Assembly (NCBI RefSeq): GCF_011745145.1
Contig: NZ_CP050191.1
Span: forward strand, 1,453,991-1,517,990
Source: Mycobacterium sp. DL440
Lineage (GTDB): Bacteria; Actinomycetota; Actinomycetes; Mycobacteriales; Mycobacteriaceae
Length of the DNA: 64,000 nt
Reading direction: 5' to 3'
The position numbers and the translations under genes are program-made. The first letter of the stretch is position 1. Every line of letters begins with the position of its first letter. Below the pieces are notes generated by a model that had not been told where the DNA came from, did no database searches, and saw only the letters and a list, made by a program, of their open reading frames with translations. Positions 54,733-62,725 of the stretch are shown here, piece by piece.

Positions 54733-55440
54733 TCAGAGTTCGCAACCGCACGCAGCCGACGTCCCGGTCGAGGGGAGTTCGGCGAGTACGTCCACGCGTG
54801 TCGTGTCGAAGCTAAGGAATCCCTGGATGGGTAGGGACTCCACAGGGGTGTCGGGGTAGCTCCATGCCACGTCGGCGATGACGGTGCCACCGACGACCGC
54901 CGACCAGTAGGTGGCGGTGCCCTTGTAGTTGCAGTACGACGTGGTCGAACTGGGTTGCAGGAGATCGGTGCGGACCAAGGTGGGGTCCACATACAGCCGC
55001 GGTTCCAATGCCGTCTCGAAGACGATCACCGTGTCGTCGGTGTCGACCAGAACGGTCTCGGCGGCCGTCACCCGCAGCCCGCGGCGGGTCGGCCGGCAGT
55101 CGATCCGGTGGTAGGGGTTCGGCGGGTAGTGCACGAGCTTGCGACCCTCTTCGAACCACGTGTCGACGGCATCCCAGGGCACCGCCACATATCCCGGTGC
55201 CTCGGCTACCGGCGCGTGCGGAAGGCTGCCGACCTCATCGCTGGGAAACGCATAACTGAGTGGGCGGCCGGCGCGGTGCACCATCAGGGCGTGTTCGGTG
55301 TCGAGTACGGCGACTGCGCCGCGGAAAGCTTGAATGCGCCGTGGATGCGGTTCGACGTAGACCGTGCCCTCAGCGAGCGGGGGCGTGAACCAACCGGCCG
55401 GTTGTGTACTCAACGGACCCCGCCCTGCGACGAGACTCAT
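54733..55440 (-). CDS. DUF427 tandem-domain protein
   Basis: A 235-residue protein with two DUF427 units: the first around TVYVEPHPRRIQAFRGAVAV ... YAFPSDEV, the second around ETVLVDTDDTVIVFET ... TSYCNYKGTATYWSAV. The last residues AACGCEL contain two cysteines. The fold is a small beta barrel; members are common in actinobacteria and their activity is unknown. It reads leftward from the promoter region with the dyad at 55540, so it belongs to the island regulon. Confidence 0.87.
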   Translation of the reverse strand: MSLVAGRGPLSTQPAGWFTPPLAEGTVYVEPHPRRIQAFRGAVAVLDTEHALMVHRAGRPLSYAFPSDEVGSLPHAPVAEAPGYVAVPWDAVDTWFEEGRKLVHYPPNPYHRIDCRPTRRGLRVTAAETVLVDTDDTVIVFETALEPRLYVDPTLVRTDLLQPSSTTSYCNYKGTATYWSAVVGGTVIADVAWSYPDTPVESLPIQGFLSFDTTRVDVLAELPSTGTSAACGCEL

Positions 55441-55539
55441 TGCAGCACCTCCATTTTGGCCGACCTGCTGGACGCGGGCGCGTCTGCTGGACGTAGCGGT
55501 GTCGGTTCGTGCGACCGATGGCTGCGTCCAGATAGAAGC

Positions 55540-55565
55540 TTTACAGATTCTCTTGAGAATGTCAC
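55540..55565. promoter_or_regulatory. Island operator, copy D
   Basis: TTTACA-N14-TGTCAC between the DUF427 gene (leftward) and the unknown gene at 55650. The spacer contains its own perfect palindrome ATTCTC-TT-GAGAAT (55547-55560), absent from the other copies. Confidence 0.75.
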
Positions 55566-55649
55566 GCTATTGGGCGAGGCGGGCTCACCGCAACACCCCC
55601 GTCGACAGTGCCGGCCGATCAGCCCCTTGGACCCGGATTGGATGCCTTT

Positions 55650-56246
55650 ATGTCTCTGCAGTCAGGAATGTCCGCACAGTTGTCCGAGGTGCGCGGCGGC
55701 GGAAACGCGCTGGTCGCCGTCTCGGTCCCACACTCCCGGCCGCGGGTGCGCCCCGAGAAGGCGCTGCAGTACGAGTTGAACGTGGCGGCGGCCGATGTCG
55801 CCGGCCTGGTATCGGGCATTGGCGGATGGTTGTTCGACCGTGCGATGGCGGGGTGGCGCGTCAACATCGCCGCCGATGACTGCACGGACGAGCGGGCGCT
55901 CCGCATCCTCGGGCTGAAAGCCGTTGACCTCAACGGCCTGTGGCGGGCGGCCGGGGTGGACGCGGTTGCCATGACGGTGATCGACACCGATCGCCATGAA
56001 TCCGATGACCTCGCCCTGCGCAACCCCGGCGACGACGTGGTCTATTTCGGGGAGCACGGTCCGGACCATCTCGGTGGGCCCGTGCACCGGGTGCAGTACC
56101 GGCCGAGCGCGGCGGCGCTGGCGTTCAAGGCCCACGCATTGGCGGTGGCCGGAGCGGATCCGGGGTCGGCCGGGCGCGCGGAGGCGCTGTTCCGGTGTGG
56201 GAGGTCCGCGGGCCTGCTCGACGCCGACCTGGTGCCGGTGTGTTGA
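55650..56246 (+). CDS. Uncharacterised protein coupled to a thioesterase
   Basis: A 198-residue protein I do not recognise. It has an alpha/beta composition with no signal peptide or membrane segment; notable stretches are LQYELNVAAADVAGLVSG, FDRAMAGWRVNIAADD and VAMTVIDTDRHESDDL. ATG 55650 is used; GTG 55608 is in frame 42 bp upstream. The stop overlaps the thioesterase start (TGATG), so translation is coupled. Coding potential is supported by its place behind operator copy D and by the GC3 pattern of its neighbours. No function can be suggested. Confidence 0.65.
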   Translation: MSLQSGMSAQLSEVRGGGNALVAVSVPHSRPRVRPEKALQYELNVAAADVAGLVSGIGGWLFDRAMAGWRVNIAADDCTDERALRILGLKAVDLNGLWRAAGVDAVAMTVIDTDRHESDDLALRNPGDDVVYFGEHGPDHLGGPVHRVQYRPSAAALAFKAHALAVAGADPGSAGRAEALFRCGRSAGLLDADLVPVC

Positions 56247-57112
56247 TGGCGGAACAGGCATCCGTCGCCGGTCTCCTCGAGGTGTTCGATGTGACGCCCG
56301 ACGGGCCGGATCGGTTCGTGGGCGTCACCGGACCGGCCGGGACCGACGGCAGGCAGGTGGCCAAAGGTGCGCAAGCGCTGGGTCAGGCCATCGTCGCAGT
56401 GGCAAAGCGATTCCCGGACAAGATAATTCGTTCGGCGCATGCGGTCTTCACCAGGCCGGTCGAGATCGACTCGACTGTCGAGCTGTCAGTCAACGTGGTG
56501 CACGAGGGCCGGTCGGCGGCGACCGCGGTGGTGGCCGTCGCCCAGGATTCAGGGCTGTGCGCGACTGTGACGGTGTTGGCCGACGTGCCCGCTGGTGACG
56601 TCGTCAGTCACCACGCTTTGCGGCCCGACGTCGAGACGCCGGACGACGCCCACCCGGCCGGGCGGGCCATGGCCGGCCACGAGTTGCGCCTTGTCGACGT
56701 GGTCGACGTCAACAGCCCCGACGAAGTCGGGCCGCCCGAACTCTATGCCTGGCTGCGCTACGACCCCATCCCCGAACGCGACGACCTCGCCAAGGCGCTG
56801 CTGGCGTACTTCACCGGGCAACTCGGCATCTCGACCACCATGCGGCCACATCGTGGGGTTGGTACCGCACAGGCGCACGCCACGCTGTCCACAGCGGTGG
56901 TGTCGACGTCGGTCAGCTTCCACGAACCTGTGGAGTGGGATGGCTGGCTGCTCTACAGCCACGAGAGCACCGCGGCCGGACAGGGGATGTCGTATGTCCG
57001 CGGTCAGGTGCACACCGAGGACGGTGAGCTGCTGGCGTCATTCGCCCAGGAGGGGCTGATCCGTCCGATGCGAGCGGCGGATACGGCCATCGCGATGTCG
57101 GCCCGGTTGTAG
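56246..57112 (+). CDS. Acyl-CoA thioesterase II family protein (TesB-like)
   Basis: A 288-residue double-hotdog thioesterase: QAIVAVAKRFPDKIIRSAHA and FTRPVEIDSTVELSV lie in the first half; LAYFTGQLGISTTMRPHRG and SFHEPVEWDGWLLYSHESTA, AGQGMSYVRGQVHTEDGELL in the second, matching TesB blocks including the catalytic Asp/Gln context. It hydrolyses acyl-CoA. Second such enzyme of the island (the other at 44641). Start fixed by the TGATG overlap. Ends 22 bp before the convergent DUF2631 gene, the right boundary of the island. Confidence 0.88.
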   Translation: MAEQASVAGLLEVFDVTPDGPDRFVGVTGPAGTDGRQVAKGAQALGQAIVAVAKRFPDKIIRSAHAVFTRPVEIDSTVELSVNVVHEGRSAATAVVAVAQDSGLCATVTVLADVPAGDVVSHHALRPDVETPDDAHPAGRAMAGHELRLVDVVDVNSPDEVGPPELYAWLRYDPIPERDDLAKALLAYFTGQLGISTTMRPHRGVGTAQAHATLSTAVVSTSVSFHEPVEWDGWLLYSHESTAAGQGMSYVRGQVHTEDGELLASFAQEGLIRPMRAADTAIAMSARL

Positions 57113-57134
57113 GGCCGACGGGTGGGATGCGCGG

Positions 57135-57389
57135 CTAGCGGATCCAGCCGCGACGACGCAGCCAGATGTTGCGGACGACTGCCAGGAAGATGAACGCCGC
57201 GAACGTGATGAGGAACCAGTTCTCGACCTGTCCGATGTGGTTGCCGTGCATCATGACCAGCAGGAAGATCGCGGACAGGATGCCGCCGAGGTGGATCACC
57301 TTGATGTTCAGATCCGACCAGCCCCACGCTGCGGACGGCACTTCCTCGACGTCGACGCCGTTGTTGCGCTCCACTTCGGTGCTGGCCAC
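57135..57389 (-). CDS. DUF2631 small membrane protein
   Basis: An 84-residue protein with two membrane segments, [18 protein letters not shown] (about 27-45) and [17 protein letters not shown] (about 55-72), ending in a basic tail [11 protein letters not shown] 57389 has GGAG 6 bp upstream and begins [17 protein letters not shown], as in actinobacterial DUF2631 proteins; the longer frame extends into the promoter. Counterpart of Rv2876. Function unknown. Confidence 0.85.
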   Translation of the reverse strand: MASTEVERNNGVDVEEVPSAAWGWSDLNIKVIHLGGILSAIFLLVMMHGNHIGQVENWFLITFAAFIFLAVVRNIWLRRRGWIR

Positions 57390-57438
57390 GGTTGCTCCTC
57401 CGGATCGAACTGGCTTCTGGCTTGCGCACATTCTGGCA

Positions 57439-57455
57439 TACGACGCTGTGTCGTA
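57439..57455. promoter_or_regulatory. 17-bp dyad in a divergent promoter region
   Basis: TACGAC (57439-57444) and GTCGTA (57450-57455) form a perfect inverted repeat with a 5-bp spacer, between the leftward DUF2631 gene and the rightward LLM oxidoreductase gene. The size suits a dimeric regulator, but no regulator gene is adjacent. Confidence 0.4.
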
Positions 57456-57495
57456 CGCCGGCCACTCGGCATGAAACGAACTGGGAAGGTTGTCG

Positions 57496-58365
57496 ATGCA
57501 GTTTTGGAGCGGTACGGCATTCATGGAAGTCGCCGACGCGTTGACGGTAGCGCCGTTTCTCGACGAGGCCGGATACCACGGCATGGTCTGCTCGGACCAC
57601 ATGATCTACCCGCGCGAACTGTCCTCGCCCTACCCGGATTCCCCGACCGGCAAGCCCCCCTGGGCGCCCGAGACCGGCTGGCCGGATTCCTGGGTTCTGA
57701 TCGGGGCGATGGCGGCGCTCACGCGTCGGCTGCGCTTCTCCAACGCCATCTACGTGGCGCCGGCACGTCCGTTGCTCGAGGTTGCCAAACAGGTGGCGAC
57801 GGCTGCGGTGATCTCCGGGGGGCGGGTGTCGCTCGGCGTGGGCGTCGGCTGGATGAGGGAGGAGTTCGAGCTCATGGGCCAGGATTTCGACACTCGCGGG
57901 AAACGGCTCGACGAGATGATCCCGGCCCTGCGCGAACTGTGGCGCGGCGGCTGGGTGTCGTACGAAGGCCGCTACTACTCGGTTCCCGAGATGATGATCG
58001 AACCGCACCCGCCGGCACCGGTGCCGATCCTGTGCGGCGGTGAATCCGAGGCGGCGCTGCGGCGCGCGGCCCGCACGTGCGACGGCTGGATCGGCTACGC
58101 GTACACCCTGGAGCAGGCCTCTCGATACACCGCCCGGCTGGCTGACCTTCGACGTGAATATGGGCGCGAGCGCGAGCCATTCGACATCATCCTGGCGCTG
58201 CTGGATCCGCCGTCGCCGGATCTGTACAAGCGAGCTGAGGATCTCGGCATCACCGCGGTGATGTGTGCGCCCTGGCTCTCAATGCCCAACGGCGCCACCG
58301 GCGTCGACCGGTTCCGGGGTCCCATCGAGCAATTCGCGGAAACCGTCATCGCAAAGGTCTGCTAG
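57496..58365 (+). CDS. LLM class F420-dependent oxidoreductase
   Basis: A 289-residue luciferase-like protein: [57 protein letters not shown] and [20 protein letters not shown] are typical. ATG 57496 follows GAAGG and is preferred to TTG 57490. It is a different subgroup from the LLM gene at 19366. Substrate unknown. Divergent from DUF2631 with a small dyad between. Confidence 0.88.
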   Translation: MQFWSGTAFMEVADALTVAPFLDEAGYHGMVCSDHMIYPRELSSPYPDSPTGKPPWAPETGWPDSWVLIGAMAALTRRLRFSNAIYVAPARPLLEVAKQVATAAVISGGRVSLGVGVGWMREEFELMGQDFDTRGKRLDEMIPALRELWRGGWVSYEGRYYSVPEMMIEPHPPAPVPILCGGESEAALRRAARTCDGWIGYAYTLEQASRYTARLADLRREYGREREPFDIILALLDPPSPDLYKRAEDLGITAVMCAPWLSMPNGATGVDRFRGPIEQFAETVIAKVC

Positions 58366-58424
58366 TCGGGGCCGCTCGGTCGGCGTCACTATGATCGCGC
58401 TAAACCGGTGTGGAGAGGGGGCTC

Positions 58425-59915
58425 ATGAAACGCACGGTGATGCGCGTCGGCCAATCCGGCGCAGCCGGTGTCCTCATCGCCCTCGGGATCGGACTCGGCG
58501 CTTATAACGCCTGGTGGGTGGCGGTGTTGGTGTCAATCCCGCTCATCGTCGTGGGTCTTGCGATTGCACCCCGACCCTCCCGGACATCCGAGCTCGAGGT
58601 GTTCAGGGACCCGGCGCACCCGCAGGCGGTGCCGGTCCGTGTCGACGCACTCGCCCGCAGCAGCCTCACCGAGGACGACCTGCAGCCGACATTGGTGAGC
58701 GCGACGATCAGCCCGCCGCACGACACCGCGTATCAGGCGCGGTGGATCGCGTCGATGTCGCGCGGCAACTTCCGCTCACTGACAGAAAATCCGCTCACGG
58801 CGCTGCCGCCAGATGCACTCCCCGCGCGCGACGTTTCCCGTACGCCGGGCTTCGGCGATCACCCCGGCACCCGCGCCGTGGTCTATCCGGTGGTGACAGT
58901 GCTGGTGACGCTCGCGGTGCTGTTCGGGGTCGGCGATGCCTGGCACATCTCATTCGACCGGCCCGCATCGCCTGCGCCGCGTGCCGATACCGCGACCAAG
59001 TCGAAGAGCATGAACTTCAACGCCCGTCGTGACGGCATGGTGCGGGCGATCACCGAGCAGTTCGGCCCCGCCGCGTCCAACAATCTGCTCGATCTGCGCC
59101 TCACCGGCAGCGGCTCGGACTACGGCACGGTGCTCGACCCGACCAACGGTGACGCGACGATCGTCTACATCAACAACAGCGGAGACGCGTTCACCACACC
59201 CTCCGCGCAGGTTCTCCGCAAGGACAGCACCTTCACGGCCGCCGAGATCGCGGCGACCGATCTGGACGCGATCGCCGAAAAGATGGCCGAACACGCGGAC
59301 GCTGCCGGGCGGCGGGGCGACCTGGAGATCGAAAGGTCGGGGCCCGGTGCTCCGGTGATTCTGACCGGCAAATTCGGTGGCAAGACGATCAACGGCCTCC
59401 CGGACGGCACGGTGGGCGAGATCTTCGACCCGGCCGATTTCACCGTGTCGTTCCAAAAAGCGCGAGACACCTTGGCGCTGGCCCGGATTGCGCCGACAGA
59501 CCGCGTGCTGACGAACTTCGAGATCAGGGGCACGCATCGGGCCACACCGACCGCGCATCCGAGTGAACTGCAGAGCAGCGGCGGAGTGCTGCTGGATTTC
59601 GACACCGGAGACCGGTCCGGCCAGATCGTCATGGTGCCGGGGGAGTTGCCCGAGGTCGAGGACAAGTCCTACCACTCGGGAAGGCAGAAGTTCGCCTTCG
59701 ACGACATCAGCCAAGAGGCTTTCGAATCCGTTCGCGCACAGGCGATGCAGCGGGGTGGCCTCGAACCGTATGAGCGCGAGGCCGTCGAGATCTGGATGAC
59801 GGACCGGGAGATCGATCAGCATCGGCTGGCGATCCGGATCGAACTCGCGGGAGTGGATGCGGCAACCGGGACCTACTCGCTCACCGGCGAGTTCCTCGCG
59901 CCCGGCGCCATCTGA
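58425..59915 (+). CDS. Membrane protein of unknown function
   Basis: A 496-residue protein I do not recognise. Two adjacent membrane segments occupy about residues 11-48 (GVLIALGIGLGAYNAWWVAV and the next 15), a third lies at about 150-170 (VVYPVVTVLVTLAVLFGVG), and the remaining about 320 residues, probably extracytoplasmic, contain no repeats or lipobox. TLALARIAPTDRVLTNFEIR and DFDTGDRSGQIVMVPG suggest beta-rich domains. ATG 58425 is preceded by GGAGAGGGGG. It converges on the other unknown membrane gene, 29 bp apart. Confidence 0.72.
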   Translation: MKRTVMRVGQSGAAGVLIALGIGLGAYNAWWVAVLVSIPLIVVGLAIAPRPSRTSELEVFRDPAHPQAVPVRVDALARSSLTEDDLQPTLVSATISPPHDTAYQARWIASMSRGNFRSLTENPLTALPPDALPARDVSRTPGFGDHPGTRAVVYPVVTVLVTLAVLFGVGDAWHISFDRPASPAPRADTATKSKSMNFNARRDGMVRAITEQFGPAASNNLLDLRLTGSGSDYGTVLDPTNGDATIVYINNSGDAFTTPSAQVLRKDSTFTAAEIAATDLDAIAEKMAEHADAAGRRGDLEIERSGPGAPVILTGKFGGKTINGLPDGTVGEIFDPADFTVSFQKARDTLALARIAPTDRVLTNFEIRGTHRATPTAHPSELQSSGGVLLDFDTGDRSGQIVMVPGELPEVEDKSYHSGRQKFAFDDISQEAFESVRAQAMQRGGLEPYEREAVEIWMTDREIDQHRLAIRIELAGVDAATGTYSLTGEFLAPGAI

Positions 59916-59944
59916 GCGTCAGCTCGACCGGGCCGCCGCCGGAC

Positions 59945-61027
59945 TCAGCTCGGCCTGGCGGCCTCGATGGCCCGCCGTGTGACGCCTTCCAGTTGCGCGA
60001 GTTGCACTTTGGGTGGGTGTAGAACGCCACGGTCGACGAGTTTGGTGACGATGTCGCGGACGCGACCGTAGTACGTCGCCTGCTCGGCAGGTGTGGTGCT
60101 CGATGTGGCGTGGTTGTACAGCTTGAGTGCGGTATCCAGTTCAGCGCGTTCGGACGCATCGAGGTAGGACGTGCCGACCTTCTTCCCGTGCGATTCGCAG
60201 GCGATCCAGGCCCGGCGCAGGGTCACCACCGCCTGTTGGTAGGCGTCGGCCAGTCCACGGTTGCCCGGGTAGTGCTCGGTGCGCAATGCCTGGGCCTCGT
60301 CCAGGGCGACGTGGAACGTCTGCGTGGGTTCGACGGTCACGTCGGTGATCGCGGGATAGCGCAACAGCATCGCCGGGTCGAGTTCGTAGGCGCCGTACGC
60401 GCCGAGGATGTCGCTGTGACGCCGGGCGGCGTCTTCCCATAACCGCTGCGCCGCCTCGTCGGTTCCGGCGTCGGCGATCCGCGATCCCGAAACCGGCGGT
60501 TCTACCCCGGGTTCGGAGTCGGGCAACGTCGATTCCAAACGGCGGAGGATCTCGGCCGCCGCGGGATCGGACCCGACCACGGCCACCCGCCACTCCTCGC
60601 TGCCGGCGTCGGCGGCGAAGGTCAGTGTCAGGTACTTCTGGCCGCGCACCGTCAATAGCCGACCATCGGTCGTGGTGTCATCGGCCGGTCCCGCTTGACC
60701 CACCGCGATCAGCGACGACAGCGGGTAGCTGACGATCCCGTGGAACTCGTCACCGAGATAGACGGTGTCGTCATCGACCGTGATCAGTATCGCGCCCGGC
60801 TTCTCCAGCCGTCCATGGGCCACCGCGGCCAGTCCGGCAGCGATGAATATCGCCACGACGACCGCCGTGACCAGGCCAGACACTTCGGCGTAGCTCAGCG
60901 CCACCAGCGTGACCATCCCGGTCACCAGAGCAGTGCTCGACGCGACGGCGGACCTGCGGTGGCGGCGGGTCAGATACTCGGTCCGAGCAGTCACGGGGAC
61001 CACCCGGGCGTCCTCGGCAGAGTTCAT
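59945..61027 (-). CDS. Membrane protein of unknown function
   Basis: A 360-residue protein I do not recognise. Two membrane segments at about 28-48 and 51-72 (ALVTGMVTLVALSYAEV, VTAVVVAIFIAAGLAAV) are followed by a PH-like stretch (ILITVDDDTVYLGDEFHGIV) and a helical C-terminal half. ATG 61027 is used; an ATG four codons upstream is possible. Its start lies only about 30 bp from the DUF4097 remnant. Together with the convergent gene it may serve an envelope function; nothing more can be said. Confidence 0.72.
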   Translation of the reverse strand: MNSAEDARVVPVTARTEYLTRRHRRSAVASSTALVTGMVTLVALSYAEVSGLVTAVVVAIFIAAGLAAVAHGRLEKPGAILITVDDDTVYLGDEFHGIVSYPLSSLIAVGQAGPADDTTTDGRLLTVRGQKYLTLTFAADAGSEEWRVAVVGSDPAAAEILRRLESTLPDSEPGVEPPVSGSRIADAGTDEAAQRLWEDAARRHSDILGAYGAYELDPAMLLRYPAITDVTVEPTQTFHVALDEAQALRTEHYPGNRGLADAYQQAVVTLRRAWIACESHGKKVGTSYLDASERAELDTALKLYNHATSSTTPAEQATYYGRVRDIVTKLVDRGVLHPPKVQLAQLEGVTRRAIEAARPS

Positions 61028-61055
61028 CCGCCCGAGCATACGGTCGCCTCGAGGT

Positions 61056-61263
61056 GACCGCCTCGCGCACACCGCATCCGGAGCCATCTCAGTCGGCACC
61101 CCGGAGGGCACCGCGGCTCGGCTCGAACTGAAGACCTACTCCGGCACCGTCGACAACGGGTTGCAGCCCTCGGACGGCCCGGTCGACGGAGACGAGAAAT
61201 TCAGGGCTGCAGGCCCGCACCGGTGTGCTCTATGCCCAGGATTGCAGCCACATGCTGACCTGA
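61056..61263 (+). pseudogene. Frameshifted 3' remnant of a DUF4097-type gene
   Basis: The plus strand encodes SGAISVGTPEGTAARLEL, LKTYSGTVDNGLQPSDGP and DGDEKFR in one frame, the pattern of a DUF4097 C-terminal beta helix, then LQARTG continues in the next frame after one extra G near 61203-61206, ending at TGA 61261. No start or N-terminal part is present upstream, where the divergent membrane gene begins. The rest of the 297-bp gap (61028-61324) shows nothing else. A decayed fragment is the simplest reading. Confidence 0.55.
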
Positions 61264-61324
61264 ATGCTCGGCATAACCGCCTCGGAGCCCCGGCCAGTCA
61301 GGTGGCGTACCGACCAGTATCCAC

Positions 61325-61777
61325 TTAGGCCGGATCGAACCGGAACACCGTCAAACGCCCTGCCAGTGCCTCGAATTCGTCGGGTGTGCCGTCGACCACC
61401 AGGCCGCTGCGCTTGGCGAAGCCGACACCGACCGGAACCTTGACCGCGAACGCTCGCAGCACCGGACGCGACTGGTCCGGCGTGAGTTCGACGATCCTGA
61501 CCGTCCGGGACCGTCGGCCTCGGGCGAGTGTTCCGGTATCGGCGGCGCGCGCATTGGCCGCCCAGTCCGAGCCGGGGTAGCCCGCCACCGTGTAGAGCCC
61601 GCCGTCGTGGTCGAACGGTGTCATCGGAGTGCTGCGCGGTTTGCCCGTCTTGCGGCCCGGAACGGTCAGCACCATCGCCGGCCCGGTCGGGATGCCGACG
61701 CGCTGCACTGCCATCATGAACTTGTTCATCGGCTTGAGCCAGCGCGGTGGGCGCGGCTCGGTCGTGTGCTCCGACAT
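61325..61777 (-). CDS. Deazaflavin (F420)-dependent nitroreductase family protein
   Basis: A 150-residue Ddn-like split-barrel protein: VLTVPGRKTGKPRSTPMTPF and YTVAGYPGSDWAANARA are the family signatures for F420 binding. Members reduce quinones or other acceptors with F420H2. It lies 12 bp after the NAD(P)H-binding gene on the same strand and is thus probably under the ECF-type promoter at 62642-62667. Substrate unknown. Confidence 0.9.
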   Translation of the reverse strand: MSEHTTEPRPPRWLKPMNKFMMAVQRVGIPTGPAMVLTVPGRKTGKPRSTPMTPFDHDGGLYTVAGYPGSDWAANARAADTGTLARGRRSRTVRIVELTPDQSRPVLRAFAVKVPVGVGFAKRSGLVVDGTPDEFEALAGRLTVFRFDPA

Positions 61778-61789
61778 GTCTTGTCCTCC

Positions 61790-62632
61790 TCAGTTATTGG
61801 TGAAGAGCTCACCGTGGTCGGCTACCCAATCGCCGAACGGCGTGGCCGGCCTACCGAGAATCTTGTCCACCTCCTGGGTAACCAGTGCGGGCCGTTCGAC
61901 CGTGTCGGCCAACAGGCCCATGTAGGCATCGGCGAACGCAGCCGGAAAGCCCAGATCGACGAACCGCTGCCGCGCCACGTCGGTGGGCACCTCGCGATAG
62001 TGCAGCGGCCGTCCCAGTACCCGCCCGATCGTGGCTACCAGTTCGGTGTTGGTCAGCGCATGCGGCCCCGTCAGCGGGATGCGCTGTCCCACAAGGTCGT
62101 CGGTGAGCAGCGCGACCGCGGCAACAGCGGAGATGTCGGCGTCGACGATCACCGCCGTGGATGCGCCGGCGTACGGTCCGCTCACCACATCGCCGGCCCG
62201 GATCTGCGCCGACCACATGCCGGCGAAGTTGGATGCGAACACCGTGGGGCGCAGGCTGACCCACTCCAGGCCGGAAGCCACGGCCAGCTCCTCGACTTCG
62301 CGGTTGCGGTCACCGCGCACACGTGACGGTTGCCGGGAGTCGTCGTCATCGGCGTTGATCGCCGACAATGCGACGAGGCGTTGCACCCCGGCGGCGCGGG
62401 CCAGTTCGACTGTCGCGGCGAGTTCCTGCCCCAGGGCCCGGGAATTGAGTAAGACCGCCGATGCGCCTGCCATACCTTCGGCAGCAGATCGCACCGCTTC
62501 GACACCGGGCGGGAACCCGGCGGCGTCCGGATCGCGGGTGACGGCGCGCACGCGGGCACCGGCATGGACGAGTTCGGAGACGAGCGGGCGGCCGACGTTG
62601 CCGGTTGCGCCCGTGACGAGAATTGTGTTCAT
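61790..62632 (-). CDS. NAD(P)H-binding (NmrA-like) epimerase/oxidoreductase family protein
   Basis: A 280-residue atypical SDR: ILVTGATGNVGRPLVSELV at the N-terminus (GxxGxxG), VRAVTRDPDAAG, and WVSLRPTVFASNF. These NmrA/TMR-like proteins often act as quinone reductases or redox sensors. ATG 62632 is used; the reading frame continues far upstream as antisense to the sigma gene. First gene of a two-gene operon facing the ECF sigma factor, with a mirror-image promoter, as commonly seen for ECF sigma factors with a SnoaL-like extension. Confidence 0.88.
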   Translation of the reverse strand: MNTILVTGATGNVGRPLVSELVHAGARVRAVTRDPDAAGFPPGVEAVRSAAEGMAGASAVLLNSRALGQELAATVELARAAGVQRLVALSAINADDDDSRQPSRVRGDRNREVEELAVASGLEWVSLRPTVFASNFAGMWSAQIRAGDVVSGPYAGASTAVIVDADISAVAAVALLTDDLVGQRIPLTGPHALTNTELVATIGRVLGRPLHYREVPTDVARQRFVDLGFPAAFADAYMGLLADTVERPALVTQEVDKILGRPATPFGDWVADHGELFTNN

Positions 62633-62641
62633 GCGATCAAG

Positions 62642-62667
62642 GACGGGGCGGCCGTCCAAAAAGTTAC
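62642..62667 (-). promoter_or_regulatory. ECF-type promoter of the NAD(P)H-binding protein operon
   Basis: On the minus strand GTAAC (62667-62663), 17 bp, CGTC (62645-62642), ATG 9 bp later. Sequence and spacing are identical to the opposite promoter at 62692-62717. CGTC is a frequent -10 element of ECF sigma factors. Confidence 0.65.
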
Positions 62668-62699
62668 AACAGAAGTCGGATCGGAGATCCGGTAACTTT
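62660..62699. promoter_or_regulatory. Nested dyad between the two ECF-type promoters
   Basis: AAAGTTAC (62660-62667) and GTAACTTT (62692-62699) are the inverted -35 regions, with an inner perfect hairpin CGGATC-GGA-GATCCG at 62677-62691. The inner hairpin is not needed for the promoters and could be an extra binding site. Confidence 0.5.
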
Positions 62700-62717
62700 C
62701 CGGACCCCGGATTCGTC
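62692..62717 (+). promoter_or_regulatory. ECF-type autoregulatory promoter of the sigma gene
   Basis: GTAAC (62692-62696), 17 bp, CGTC (62714-62717), ATG 8 bp later, which predicts a transcript starting at or very near the start codon. Same elements and spacing as the leftward promoter, as expected if the sigma factor reads both. Confidence 0.65.
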
Positions 62718-62725
62718 GTACACAC

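Noticed and set aside
33741-55565. Reading GTGACA-N14-TGTAAA as sigma promoters
   Set aside because: A 14-bp spacer is too short for a -35/-10 pair, the second element is not -10-like, and the motif is inversely symmetric, so an operator fits better.
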